The notes under the pieces were generated by a model. It had not been told where the DNA came from and made no database searches. It saw only the letters and a program-made list of their open reading frames with translations. From Acholeplasmataceae bacterium UBA2284 (GTDB taxonomy: Bacteria > Bacillota_I > Bacilli_A > Acholeplasmatales > Acholeplasmataceae): a DNA stretch of 64,000 nt. Every line of letters starts with the position of its first letter. Position 1 is the first letter of the stretch. The translations under genes and the position numbers were made by a program. Positions 1 to 9,400 of this stretch are shown in pieces. The DNA lies in NCBI GenBank assembly GCA_002345705.1, contig DDWO01000023.1, forward strand, positions 70,053-134,052, in the 5' to 3' direction.

Positions 1-2
1 TT

Positions 3-221
3 GGATCCTCATTTACGCAAAGTTCACTTTGGGTTCATACCAATCCTAACCCTTCAATACCTTTTGAATTTAGGAATTATGAAGAAATACCCTATCAGTA
101 TTATTTAGAAGATATTTACTATCTACCCAACACATTTACAAATTATCCAACAGGACATCAAATCATAGCAGATTTCAACTGGCTATATATCAATTTAAAT
201 TTACATGTTAAAGGAGCATAA
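3..221 (+). CDS. C-terminal end of an unidentified protein, cut by the window start
   Basis: An open frame runs from the first bases to a TAA at 219-221 and gives about 72 residues rich in Tyr, Asn and Pro (it contains FEFRNYEEIPYQYYLED and ends NLHVKGA). No start is visible, so this is the 3' end of a gene beginning upstream. The SD of the next gene (AAGGAG, 211-216) lies inside its last codons, so the two are probably cotranscribed. The downstream neighbours handle carbohydrate, and the fragment could belong to a glycan-binding or glycan-degrading protein. That is a guess from context; I do not recognise the family. Confidence 0.6.
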   Translation, partial: GSSFTQSSLWVHTNPNPSIPFEFRNYEEIPYQYYLEDIYYLPNTFTNYPTGHQIIADFNWLYINLNLHVKGA

Positions 222-225
222 AAAT

Positions 226-1548
226 ATGAAAAAAACGTTATTATTAATATCTTTACTCATCACGGCACTTATTTTAGTCGCTTGTGGCGGATCATCAGAT
301 GATGATACGGTAATCAAATTTGCATGGTGGGGTACTTCAGATAGAAATATCGCTACCTACAAGGCAATTGAGCTTTTTGAAGAGAAATATCCACAGTATT
401 CTGTCCAGGGTGAACAAGCACCATGGAATGGTTATCAACAAACATTAAACAACCGTTTAAATCGTGGAACTGAAGCAGATGTATTTCAGGTGAACTACAA
501 CTGGATTTATTCTATGTACGGTGAGGATTACTTTATGGATATCCAAGAGCTTGATATTGATTTGTCTAAATATCCAACAAATGAACATGCTCCACTGACT
601 GTTGGAGGAAAAGTACTAGGCCTATCAATCTCTGAAACGGGTTATGTTTTCTACTTGAATAAATCAGTTTATCAAGGTGCAGGAGTCAATGTTGAAGATA
701 TTAAGACTTGGGAAGATTTAATACAAGCAGGAAATACAATTAGTACAGTCACTCCAGGTAAGTTTGCTTTAGGTAGAATGGACGCACAACAGGTTGCGAT
801 TATGATGTTTAGCTATTTAGCTCAAAAAACCGGTAAAAATGTAATCAACTCAAACAATGAACTCAATTTTACTCAAGCAGAGCTTATTGATGGCTTTAAC
901 TTCATCAGTGATTTAAGAAACAATGGAGTTTTAATCTCATCTAATGCAGTGGATACACATATTGATGGACCAACCAATCCAAATTGGACATCTGAAAAAT
1001 ATGGTGGTGTTCTTCAATGGAATACAGCAATTTCAGAATATCAAAACACATTACCTAATGGTGGAGCCAATCTTCACATGGCAGGATTATTCCAACAGGA
1101 AGTTGGAGAGCAGCTAGGTATGTATAAGAAGGTTTCCATGGCATATGCTGTTTCTAAGCGTGTAGAAGAATCAGAAGCGAAGAAGGAAGCAGTTAAAACA
1201 TTCCTTGAATTTATGACAACTGATCCAGAAGCAGTTGAAATTCTTGGTGTTGACCGTGGTGTATCTAATAATTCTGAAACACAATCTATTTTAATGGCTG
1301 CAACAAATAAGAACTTCACAGATTCATTAGAGTGGAAGGGACATATGGTTGTTCAAACGTTATTTAATCATCAATTAACTTTAAGTCAAAATTTATATAT
1401 TCATCCTTATTATGAACACAACACATTTAGAGCGATTTATGAATCGCCAATCGAATCATTCCTATTAAACAATATCAATGCAAATGAAGCAGCTTCAAGA
1501 ATTATTAACAGATTTAATACTGAGCTCAAAAGAGCTATGGAAGGATAA
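226..1548 (+). CDS. Carbohydrate ABC transporter substrate-binding lipoprotein
   Basis: Extracellular solute-binding lipoprotein (family 1, MalE/UgpB-like) that captures an oligosaccharide for the two permeases downstream. The 440-residue product has a lipoprotein signal peptide ending LILVAC with the lipid-accepting Cys at residue 20, then an acidic Ser/Asp linker. The mature part begins IKFAWWGTSDRN, typical of family 1 binding proteins, and has the late FLEFMTTDPEAVEIL helix. I chose ATG 226 because AAGGAG at 211-216 is well spaced; an in-frame ATG at 205 lies inside the upstream gene and would spoil the signal peptide. The substrate is unknown; the linked enzyme suggests a plant- or algal-type polysaccharide fragment. 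Confidence 0.9.
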   Translation: MKKTLLLISLLITALILVACGGSSDDDTVIKFAWWGTSDRNIATYKAIELFEEKYPQYSVQGEQAPWNGYQQTLNNRLNRGTEADVFQVNYNWIYSMYGEDYFMDIQELDIDLSKYPTNEHAPLTVGGKVLGLSISETGYVFYLNKSVYQGAGVNVEDIKTWEDLIQAGNTISTVTPGKFALGRMDAQQVAIMMFSYLAQKTGKNVINSNNELNFTQAELIDGFNFISDLRNNGVLISSNAVDTHIDGPTNPNWTSEKYGGVLQWNTAISEYQNTLPNGGANLHMAGLFQQEVGEQLGMYKKVSMAYAVSKRVEESEAKKEAVKTFLEFMTTDPEAVEILGVDRGVSNNSETQSILMAATNKNFTDSLEWKGHMVVQTLFNHQLTLSQNLYIHPYYEHNTFRAIYESPIESFLLNNINANEAASRIINRFNTELKRAMEG

Positions 1549-1551
1549 TAT

Positions 1552-2433
1552 ATGGTTGGAGAAAAGAAATGGGTCCCCTACGCTCTATTAGGACCTTGGA
1601 TCGTAGGCTTTCTATTATTTAAACTTTATCCATTTATAAGCTCGTTTGTGATGAGCTTGTATCAAACCAGAGGTAGAAATTCTACCTTTGTTGGCTTTGC
1701 TAATTTTCAATTACTCTTTGATTCATCAGCGTATGTAGGTGAACAATTTATGAATTCACTGAAGGTTACATTTATTTATGTATTCTTCACAGTGCCTTTA
1801 ATTCTTGTTGTTTCACTTCTTATTGCCTATGTTCTCGCTAAAAAACTAAAGGGAGTTGGTTTCTTTAGAACAGCGTTTTATATGCCTACAGTTCTAGGTG
1901 CCAATATCGCTATTATCATTTTATGGAGATACATTTTTGAATACAACGGATTAATCAATCAAGGACTAGCAATATTTGGAGTGTCACCAGTCAGCTGGTT
2001 AGGTACTCCAGGTGGTGCAATGGGCTCCATTGTAGCTCTTAGAGTATGGCAGTTTGGTTCAACGATGTTAATCTTTTTAAATGCACTTAAAAATGTTCCA
2101 GAATCCTTATACGAAGCAGCAACTATTGATGGTGCAGGTAAAACGAGACAGTTTCTATCGATTACTGTCCCAATGATTACTCCAATTATTTTATTTAACG
2201 CAGTTATGCGTCTTGTTGAAACCTTTCAGGTATTCACAGGACCAATGCTAATTACTAATGGCGGACCAGAGGATTCAACAAGAGTATTAAACATGCTCAT
2301 TTATGAAATAGCGTTCGCAGGTGGAGATTTGAATTTAGGTAGTGCGATGTCATGGATTTTATTTCTAATCATCATGCTCTTTACGGTTCTGATATTTAGA
2401 TCGTCTAAATATTGGGTCCATTATCAGGATTGA
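1552..2433 (+). CDS. Carbohydrate ABC transporter permease (MalF/UgpA type)
   Basis: First membrane subunit of the sugar importer. The 293-residue protein has about six hydrophobic segments and the family EAA loop (EAATIDGAGKTRQFLSITVP), which docks on the ATPase. It starts three bases after the binding-protein stop, so translation is coupled. The family is the MalF/LacF/UgpA permeases of CUT1 transporters. No ATPase gene lies in the operon, so a shared MsmX-type ATPase encoded elsewhere is expected, as in many Bacillota. Confidence 0.92.
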   Translation: MVGEKKWVPYALLGPWIVGFLLFKLYPFISSFVMSLYQTRGRNSTFVGFANFQLLFDSSAYVGEQFMNSLKVTFIYVFFTVPLILVVSLLIAYVLAKKLKGVGFFRTAFYMPTVLGANIAIIILWRYIFEYNGLINQGLAIFGVSPVSWLGTPGGAMGSIVALRVWQFGSTMLIFLNALKNVPESLYEAATIDGAGKTRQFLSITVPMITPIILFNAVMRLVETFQVFTGPMLITNGGPEDSTRVLNMLIYEIAFAGGDLNLGSAMSWILFLIIMLFTVLIFRSSKYWVHYQD

Positions 2434-2443
2434 GGTGAAAAAC

Positions 2444-3352
2444 ATGACAGAAGCTCAAAAAAGAATTCAAACCGATAAGCTCAAGAAAAATATTAAGCAA
2501 GGTGTTAAATACACAATTATTGTTGGTGCAGCATTTGTAATGCTATATCCGCTTCTTTGGATTGTAGGAGCATCATTTAGCGCAAGTGCAAACGAATCAT
2601 TTTGGTTTATTCCAAGAGAAGTCACTTTAATTGGTTGGAAGGAATCCTTAACCGCTCCAGGCTGGGGTAGTGCACAGGGATATTCATTACTTAGAGCACT
2701 ATGGAATACACTTCAATATGTTATTCCACATGTACTCTTTGGAACCTTTTCAACACTTATTACAGCTTATGTAATTACTAGAATGCATTTCAAGGGTAAA
2801 AAGCTAATATTTGCATTAATTATAGGAACGTTATTAATGCCAAATACAGTATTTAGAATTCCTTTATACGCATTTTGGACAAGTGGAGCAATCTCTCCAA
2901 TTTGGGAAAACTCAAATGTTCCATTTATGGCATATTTCCCATTGTGGGCAGGATCGGTATTTGCAGTCAACTCATTCTCGGTATTTATGTTTATTCAGTT
3001 CTTTAGAACGATACCTAGAGATTTAGATGAAGCTGCATATATGGATGGTGCCAATAAGTTTCAAGTATTATTCTATGTATTAATGCCAGTTTTAAAGCCG
3101 ATAGTTATGACCGTAGCACTCCTATTATTTATTGCAGAATTTAATGACTATCAAGGACCACTAATTTATCAAGGGGCAACCAAATCACTTCCTCTGGGCT
3201 TAGTTTTACCTCAGCTTGGACTTGATTCAACCAATACGTATGCCCATGTATATGCTAGATCGATTGTTTCAGTATCCGTATTAATTATCATTTTCTTTGC
3301 AGCACAAAGATATTTTGTTGGTAATGATGCAGATTCTGCAATCAAGGGATAG
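2444..3352 (+). CDS. Carbohydrate ABC transporter permease (MalG/UgpE type)
   Basis: Second membrane subunit, 302 residues, with a cytoplasmic N-terminal stretch, about six transmembrane segments and an EAA loop (EAAYMDGANKFQVLFYVLMP). It pairs with the preceding MalF-type permease. The ATG at 2444 is preferred because GAGGTG at 2432-2437, overlapping the previous stop, is a good SD six bases upstream; a GTG at 2435 in the same frame falls within that SD. The order SBP-MalF-MalG is standard for CUT1 importers. Confidence 0.92.
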   Translation: MTEAQKRIQTDKLKKNIKQGVKYTIIVGAAFVMLYPLLWIVGASFSASANESFWFIPREVTLIGWKESLTAPGWGSAQGYSLLRALWNTLQYVIPHVLFGTFSTLITAYVITRMHFKGKKLIFALIIGTLLMPNTVFRIPLYAFWTSGAISPIWENSNVPFMAYFPLWAGSVFAVNSFSVFMFIQFFRTIPRDLDEAAYMDGANKFQVLFYVLMPVLKPIVMTVALLLFIAEFNDYQGPLIYQGATKSLPLGLVLPQLGLDSTNTYAHVYARSIVSVSVLIIIFFAAQRYFVGNDADSAIKG

Positions 3353-3364
3353 AAGGAGGTAATT

Positions 3365-4237
3365 ATGAAAAAAAGATATATTTTGGTTCTACTCATTTTA
3401 CTAACACTATTAGTAGGGTGTACAAGTGAACCAATAGATGAAACCAACGACAATGGAATCATAATCAGTGAGTGTAGAGATACTCCACTTGCTGCAGGAT
3501 GCTATATTCCATCTGATGATTTAAATCACATATCAACAGATCCTGTTGAATATTTGATTACAGAGGATTTTGATACTGAACGTGTTGGACAAGCACCTAG
3601 AAATTGGTTGCTTTATAAGAATCAAGAGTATAAAGCAGACGGTGTTAGAGCAATTATAGCTGAAGCAGATGGTGGAAATCGTTATGTCAGAATGTATTCT
3701 GATGGACTGCGTGCACCAGCTTACCCTCAATCAGCACCAACTCCTACATTTATTTTTACTACCAAGTTCAATTTAGATATTGATCGTAAGGGTGTTGCAT
3801 ATGGATCAGTGATGATTCCTAGTGAAGTGACTTCAAATGCAGTGACTTTAGGTGTATCCACCGGTGCAGTGAACGCGATTTCAGTTGTCATTGGTGCCGA
3901 TAGAAAAGTCAGCGTCAAGGTTGGTGGACCATTCTTCTATTATTCAGGCTCTGGCGATGGTGGTAGTGAATACGCTACAGCATTTACCCTATCTAAGGAT
4001 ATTTGGTACAACTTTAGGTTTGAATGGGATGCAGCATTAAACGAAGTGAAGGCATTCATCATCATAGAAGAAGTTGAAACAATGCTTTACTCAGGAGAAT
4101 TCCATATTAGTAATAGAGTCAATGCAGAAACAAGCGGAGCAATTTTAGTTCCCAATGTATTTAAGGTAACAATGCCAAGATACTCCAGTGGATGGGCATA
4201 CTTAGATAACGTAATTGTAGAAAGAAAGGGTGAATAG
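3365..4237 (+). CDS. Lipoprotein with a jelly-roll (carbohydrate-binding-like) domain
   Basis: A 290-residue lipoprotein with signal peptide ending LLTLLVGC, Cys at residue 19. After a short acidic linker, residues from about 65 to the end (EDFDTERVGQAPRNW... to ...SGWAYLDNVIVER) look like a concanavalin-A/LamG-type beta-sandwich, as used in carbohydrate binding or as accessory domains of polysaccharide lyases. A similar segment occurs at about residues 197-397 of the giant lipoprotein at 6491. The AAGGAGG SD at 3353-3359 supports the start. Its place between the transporter and the toroid enzyme suggests surface glycan capture; this is inference. Confidence 0.75.
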   Translation: MKKRYILVLLILLTLLVGCTSEPIDETNDNGIIISECRDTPLAAGCYIPSDDLNHISTDPVEYLITEDFDTERVGQAPRNWLLYKNQEYKADGVRAIIAEADGGNRYVRMYSDGLRAPAYPQSAPTPTFIFTTKFNLDIDRKGVAYGSVMIPSEVTSNAVTLGVSTGAVNAISVVIGADRKVSVKVGGPFFYYSGSGDGGSEYATAFTLSKDIWYNFRFEWDAALNEVKAFIIIEEVETMLYSGEFHISNRVNAETSGAILVPNVFKVTMPRYSSGWAYLDNVIVERKGE

Positions 4238-4238
4238 C

Positions 4239-6011
4239 ATGAAAAAAGTACTATTGTTATTATTAATCCTTTTTACTTCGATATTTCTATTGCCTTCAGT
4301 TAATGTTAAAGCATCTAATCTACCCTATACAGATGAAGATTATGCTAGACTTCATGCAGTCATTCAACACGTTGAAAACACTCTGAAGTATGGTCATGAA
4401 TATAATGAAAATACTAAATTATTACCTGATGCTATAAATACCTTAACAGGTGAGCCTGCACGATGGACATTTCCAAATCGTGCACAGGTACCCTACGCAA
4501 ATCTAGCAAATCAACAAAATTTCTTTAGAACACTAGTTGCCCTATCCAATGTAACTGGCAGTGACAAGTATAAGAATGAAGCTGTTGATATCATGGGTGA
4601 GTTTATGTCTGATTATCAAAGCCCTAATGGACTCTTTTATTGGGGTGGACATCGTGCGATTAATCTAGATACCATGCAGGTTCAATCTACAGAAGGTCCA
4701 AATGGACCACATGAATTAAAAAATATGATGCCTTATTATGAGCTCATGATGGAAGTAAATGAAGAAGCTACCCTAAAATTCATGAGACAATTGTGGACAG
4801 CGCATTTCTATTGGTCAACAACAGATATGAATAGACATGGCTCTTATTCCACTGCATATGATACAAATGTATTTGGTCAAACCATACCAGCGGATGTCAT
4901 CGTGATGGATGGTCAAGGAAATCCAATTATTCCACAAGACTCTCCAGGGTTATTACCATTTGTGAATTCAGCAACAGACCTTGCCTATGCAGCTTTTGCA
5001 CTATCAAATCACACCTATGATTCAGTACCTGCTGAATGGGCTAAGTATTTAATGAGACAATACAATTTAGCATCCAATCCAATTACTGGAATGACTGTTT
5101 ATCAGTTTAAATCAACCTTAGTGACTAGATCACCTATTGAATGTGCAGACCCTGCATACACCAATTCAGGTTGTGGTGATAGAGTTGCTAGACAATTTAG
5201 AGACTTTGGTTCGATTGCAAGAGAACCAAATGTCGCTTGGAAAAATACACAAGCAATTTATGTAGATAATATTTTAATGCTTCTAGAGGCTGCTGATAAG
5301 TATGGTGTTTCTCACTTTGCTGATTGGGCTAGAGATTATATGGAAGGCTATCTAGAATATGCATATATTCGTATTGATGGAAGAAATAAAATCATTCCAA
5401 TGTTTATTGATGGAACAGTAACCTATGGTTATATCGTTCCTGAGGTTGGATACTTTGGACCATCTAATATGAGATTAGATTATGTTGATATGCCAACAAC
5501 TTATTTACTACCTATCCTAAGAACTATACTTCAACAGGATAATGATCAAGATAAGGTTAAGCTTTGGGGATATTTTAGAGATATCGTCTATACCTACGGC
5601 ATCGGTGATATTGGAGAACTTGGTGGAGCAAAACCAAATCTAAATGTGGATACCTCTATTGATGATCCATTCGCCTTAATGACCATGGTTGAATTATATG
5701 ATGAAACGAAGAACCCTGCATATTTAGAGGTTGCTAGAACAATAGGGAATAATATCGTAAGAGAAAAATTCCATCGTGGATTCTTTGTTCAAAATGAAAT
5801 TATGCTTTATTCAAGATTAGATCAACCAGACACACTTGCATTACTATCATTAGATGCAGTACTTCGTTGTATTCCTCTAAAGGATATGCCATTCTACCTA
5901 GCGGATTCTGGTTATATTCATGGATACCTATTATCAGATGATGGGGTCGTTGAGGATCGAAGTTACACACAAAATGTAATCTACACCAAGACGATTTTTG
6001 ATTGGGAGTGA
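4239..6011 (+). CDS. Secreted putative polysaccharide lyase or glycosidase, (alpha/alpha)-toroid type
   Basis: A 590-residue secreted protein with an N-terminal signal peptide (ends near NVKASN, no lipobox). The body is helix-rich, with repeats typical of (alpha/alpha)-barrel enzymes. The conserved-looking blocks LFYWGGHRAINLD, GPHELKNMMPYYELMMEV and TTDMNRHGSY resemble pectate-lyase-like toroid proteins (PL2/PL10-type annotations), but I cannot fix the family or the catalytic residues from memory. It would cleave a polymer outside the membrane and feed the importer upstream. ATG 4239 follows the previous stop by one base; a GTG at 4230 in frame overlaps the upstream gene and is less likely. 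Confidence 0.6.
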   Translation: MKKVLLLLLILFTSIFLLPSVNVKASNLPYTDEDYARLHAVIQHVENTLKYGHEYNENTKLLPDAINTLTGEPARWTFPNRAQVPYANLANQQNFFRTLVALSNVTGSDKYKNEAVDIMGEFMSDYQSPNGLFYWGGHRAINLDTMQVQSTEGPNGPHELKNMMPYYELMMEVNEEATLKFMRQLWTAHFYWSTTDMNRHGSYSTAYDTNVFGQTIPADVIVMDGQGNPIIPQDSPGLLPFVNSATDLAYAAFALSNHTYDSVPAEWAKYLMRQYNLASNPITGMTVYQFKSTLVTRSPIECADPAYTNSGCGDRVARQFRDFGSIAREPNVAWKNTQAIYVDNILMLLEAADKYGVSHFADWARDYMEGYLEYAYIRIDGRNKIIPMFIDGTVTYGYIVPEVGYFGPSNMRLDYVDMPTTYLLPILRTILQQDNDQDKVKLWGYFRDIVYTYGIGDIGELGGAKPNLNVDTSIDDPFALMTMVELYDETKNPAYLEVARTIGNNIVREKFHRGFFVQNEIMLYSRLDQPDTLALLSLDAVLRCIPLKDMPFYLADSGYIHGYLLSDDGVVEDRSYTQNVIYTKTIFDWE

Positions 6012-6015
6012 TGAT

Positions 6016-6480
6016 ATGAAAAAATTACTATTATTATTAATGATTGTCATCACAGTCTTTGGACTGATTGGATGTCAAGCAGAAGAAACGATACCTACAG
6101 ATGATATTGTTGTTGATACAGCCTATGCACTTTTAATGGATGCAGAAGATTTATCAGGAATGGCAGATAAAACAAAATCAGTAATTCGTGTTGCTGGTTC
6201 ATTAGGGTTACCTACTGAATATCGTGGTGTAATGATAACCTATAGTTCAAGAAATGAAGACATCATTAGCAATACTGGCGTCGTTACGCTTCCAACAGAA
6301 TGTTGGATTGAAAGTAGAGACCAACAAGGATTGAAGAAGGCAGAGTTTGAAGGCTTAAATGACAACTGGCCAATCGTATTAGATGTATTACTTAGCTATC
6401 AAGGTCAGTCAAGAACTGCAAAATTGTTATTCGTTGTAGCTCCTTCAGAGGGGTTTACATGTAATAAATATTTAGGATAA
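6016..6480 (+). CDS. Small lipoprotein with an atrophied Ig-like domain
   Basis: A 154-residue lipoprotein with signal peptide ending VFGLIGC (Cys 20). The mature part (LGLPTEYRGVMITYSSRNED, then ISNTGVVTLP) matches the pattern of atrophied bacterial Ig domains (Pfam aBig-type), in which a leading helix is followed by a beta-sandwich core. The same pattern occurs at about residues 95-190 of the protein encoded next. GGGAGTG at 6004-6010 gives a good SD for ATG 6016; a TTG at 5998 is not needed. Probably a surface adhesion or scaffolding protein of the glycan operon. Confidence 0.7.
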   Translation: MKKLLLLLMIVITVFGLIGCQAEETIPTDDIVVDTAYALLMDAEDLSGMADKTKSVIRVAGSLGLPTEYRGVMITYSSRNEDIISNTGVVTLPTECWIESRDQQGLKKAEFEGLNDNWPIVLDVLLSYQGQSRTAKLLFVVAPSEGFTCNKYLG

Positions 6481-6490
6481 GGGAGGATTT

Positions 6491-9400
6491 ATGAGAAAAA
6501 TACTTAGTATAATATCAGTCTTACTATTCGTATTGGTGCTTGTAGCATGTGGTAGTAAATCATATACAGTCACATTCAATTCGAATGAAGGAACATCTAT
6601 TCAAGCAATTGAAGTTAAAGAAGGTGAAACCTTTAGCGCTCCAACAGCACCTACGAAGGAAGGATTCGTTTTTGATGGTTGGTATAAGGAAAGCACTTTA
6701 ACCAACAGTTGGAATTTTGAAACCGATACAGTCACAGCAAACATAACACTCTATGCGAAATGGTCGGTCGCAGGATTAACAGATCAACAAAAGGTGGATG
6801 CTGCGCATGCCGCACTTACATTACCTGACATCACAAATTTAACCAATAGTTCACCTAGATTAATACTTCCAGCAAGTGGTGCAAATAGCGTTACCATTAC
6901 ATGGGCTATTAGCAAGCTTGAGTATATCGCAGCAAATGGTGTGATTACTCAGCCTACATTTGAGGAAGGCGATCAAGCAGTTACACTCACAGCAACCATT
7001 TCATCAGGCACTGTAAGTCGTACCAAGGTGTTTAATGCAACTGTTAAAGCATTACCAAGTCTTGATCAAACAGAACCACTTATCAATGAAACTTTTGATT
7101 ATTCACTTGGAAACATATTAGAGCAAACTACTCCTTGGGGTCCAGTATCTGGTAAATCAGGTAATTCTGTATTTACGGTTGTTGACACCATCACTGGTAT
7201 GTCAATTCCTAAGGGAAGTAATGCATTAAAGATTGAAGCATATCTTGAATTACAAATAGAAGCACCTGTGGTTCACGCATATGACCTTGTTGTTTTTGAA
7301 GTTGATTTAATGCAAACAACATCATCTAATGGATCACCAGTAAATATTCAATCTTCATCCTCAAGTCCAGTTGTAGCATTTGGCTTGGATGGTGCAGCAT
7401 TATTTTATAGAACAGATAATGGTTCATTAATTAAAACAAATATTAATATTAACCAATGGTATACATTGCGTGCTGAAGTCAATTTAGCAAATAAAACATT
7501 AGAGGTCTTCTACTATGAAGATGGACAGCTGATTTCAATGACTCCAGGTCCAGTAACATTTACTGGTACAACGGCTTTACAAAGCCTATTCATTAGAAGT
7601 GGTAGCTCTAATACAACAGCACTTCGTGCTCCTGCGTATGTTACTAATATCGTAGCAAATCGTATTGAAGCACTACCAAGACCTGTTGAAGAAATTAAGC
7701 TAGGTACTGTTGAAGGAATAAGACCAACTGTCTCAATTGAAGAAGGTGCAACATTTACTCCTGATACACCAACTATTCATAATTATTTCGGTAGTCAAAG
7801 AGCTTTAGTAGAAACAACAGAATATACATTAGCTGTTGATAACCCTGTAAATACAGCAGTAGCTGGTGACTATGTAGTTACCTACACATTTACAAATGTC
7901 AGTGACATTACTGATGTTAAGGTTGTCACACAAGAGGTTACCGTTTATGCAGTTGGACAACCAAATGAAATCACTGGTGCAACAGCATCTATGGTTGGAT
8001 ATTTAGAAACAAATAGTGATATCACAGTTTCTTTAGTTCAACCTCAAGGAACTCTATATTATTTACTCAGTTCAAATGCAACTGAAACAGCTGCAGCTAT
8101 TATGCTAGGAACTAGCTTAACTGTAGATTCAGTATTAGTTACAATTAATGATCTAAATGTTGGAAGTAATACACACATTCACTTTGTAGTAGCACTTAAT
8201 GGTGAATCCAATGTATGGTCACATGCTTTATCATTTGAAGCAGTCAATATGATTACAACAAAAGAACAATTTTATGCAATGGCAAGTGTTGAAACAACAC
8301 AAAGCTATGCACTATCTAATGATCTTGATTTCACTGGATTTACATGGGCAACTACCAATGCATCATTTAAGGGTAGACTCTATGGTAATGGATTTACTGT
8401 TAAGAATTTAACGATGGATTCAACAACACAATACGGTGGTATCTTCTCAAGAGCAAATGGAGCAATGATTAGAGATTTAGTTTTAGATAATATCAATATC
8501 GTTTCATCAGCTCGTGGTGGTGCTTTAATTGGTAGAGTTGAAAACGTTGCAGTCTTAATTGAAAATGTTGTGTTAATCAATTCAAATGTTCAAGGTGCCG
8601 ACGCGAATGGTGTTGGTGGCTTAATCGGACATGCAGCAAATCAAGTGACATTAAAGAATGTAGCAGTTATTGATACAACAGTAACAGCAGTCGGCGTTAA
8701 AAATGTCGGTGGTGTTATCGGTCGTGTTGGTGGAGGATCATCAAACACATTATTTGCAACTGACGTATTCGTTAAAAATGTAACTGTCAATGCACAGGTT
8801 TCTGGTACGGATTTAGGTGCTGGTGCATTTGTTGGATATGTTACAGATAATGCAGCATCTATTGTGAATGCAAATAGAGTTATTGTTGTAGATTCAACAG
8901 TCAATTCTGTTATGGGTGGTGCACTCATTGGATACTTAAGACATCCAGGTACTGCAATAGTTACCAATGCTTATGTAGAAGTAACATTTACAGGAACTGA
9001 CGTTACACATGCAGGTTTAATTGCTAGAGTCAATGAAGTATCATCATATTTGGATCAAACAACAATCTTTGGTTCATTCACAGGTGCAGTTCAAAATGCA
9101 CAAACTCAAGATTTAGCAAATTCAGTTGTACCTACAAATCAAGCATGGTGGACAACAAATCTTCCAACATTTGTAAATAATGACTTATGGTCATTTGGAA
9201 CAAATGGTGTATTTGAATTGGTCATATATACTGAAAATAGTAAAGCAATGGTAGAAGTTACCCTAGATTATAATTTCGATATTCCTAATGAAGTGATTGA
9301 GATTAGACAAGATAACGTATTTAGCCATGGTGCACCATTAGTAGCTGGTTATAATTTTGTTGGCTGGTATACTGATGCAGAATTATTAACTGCTTTACAA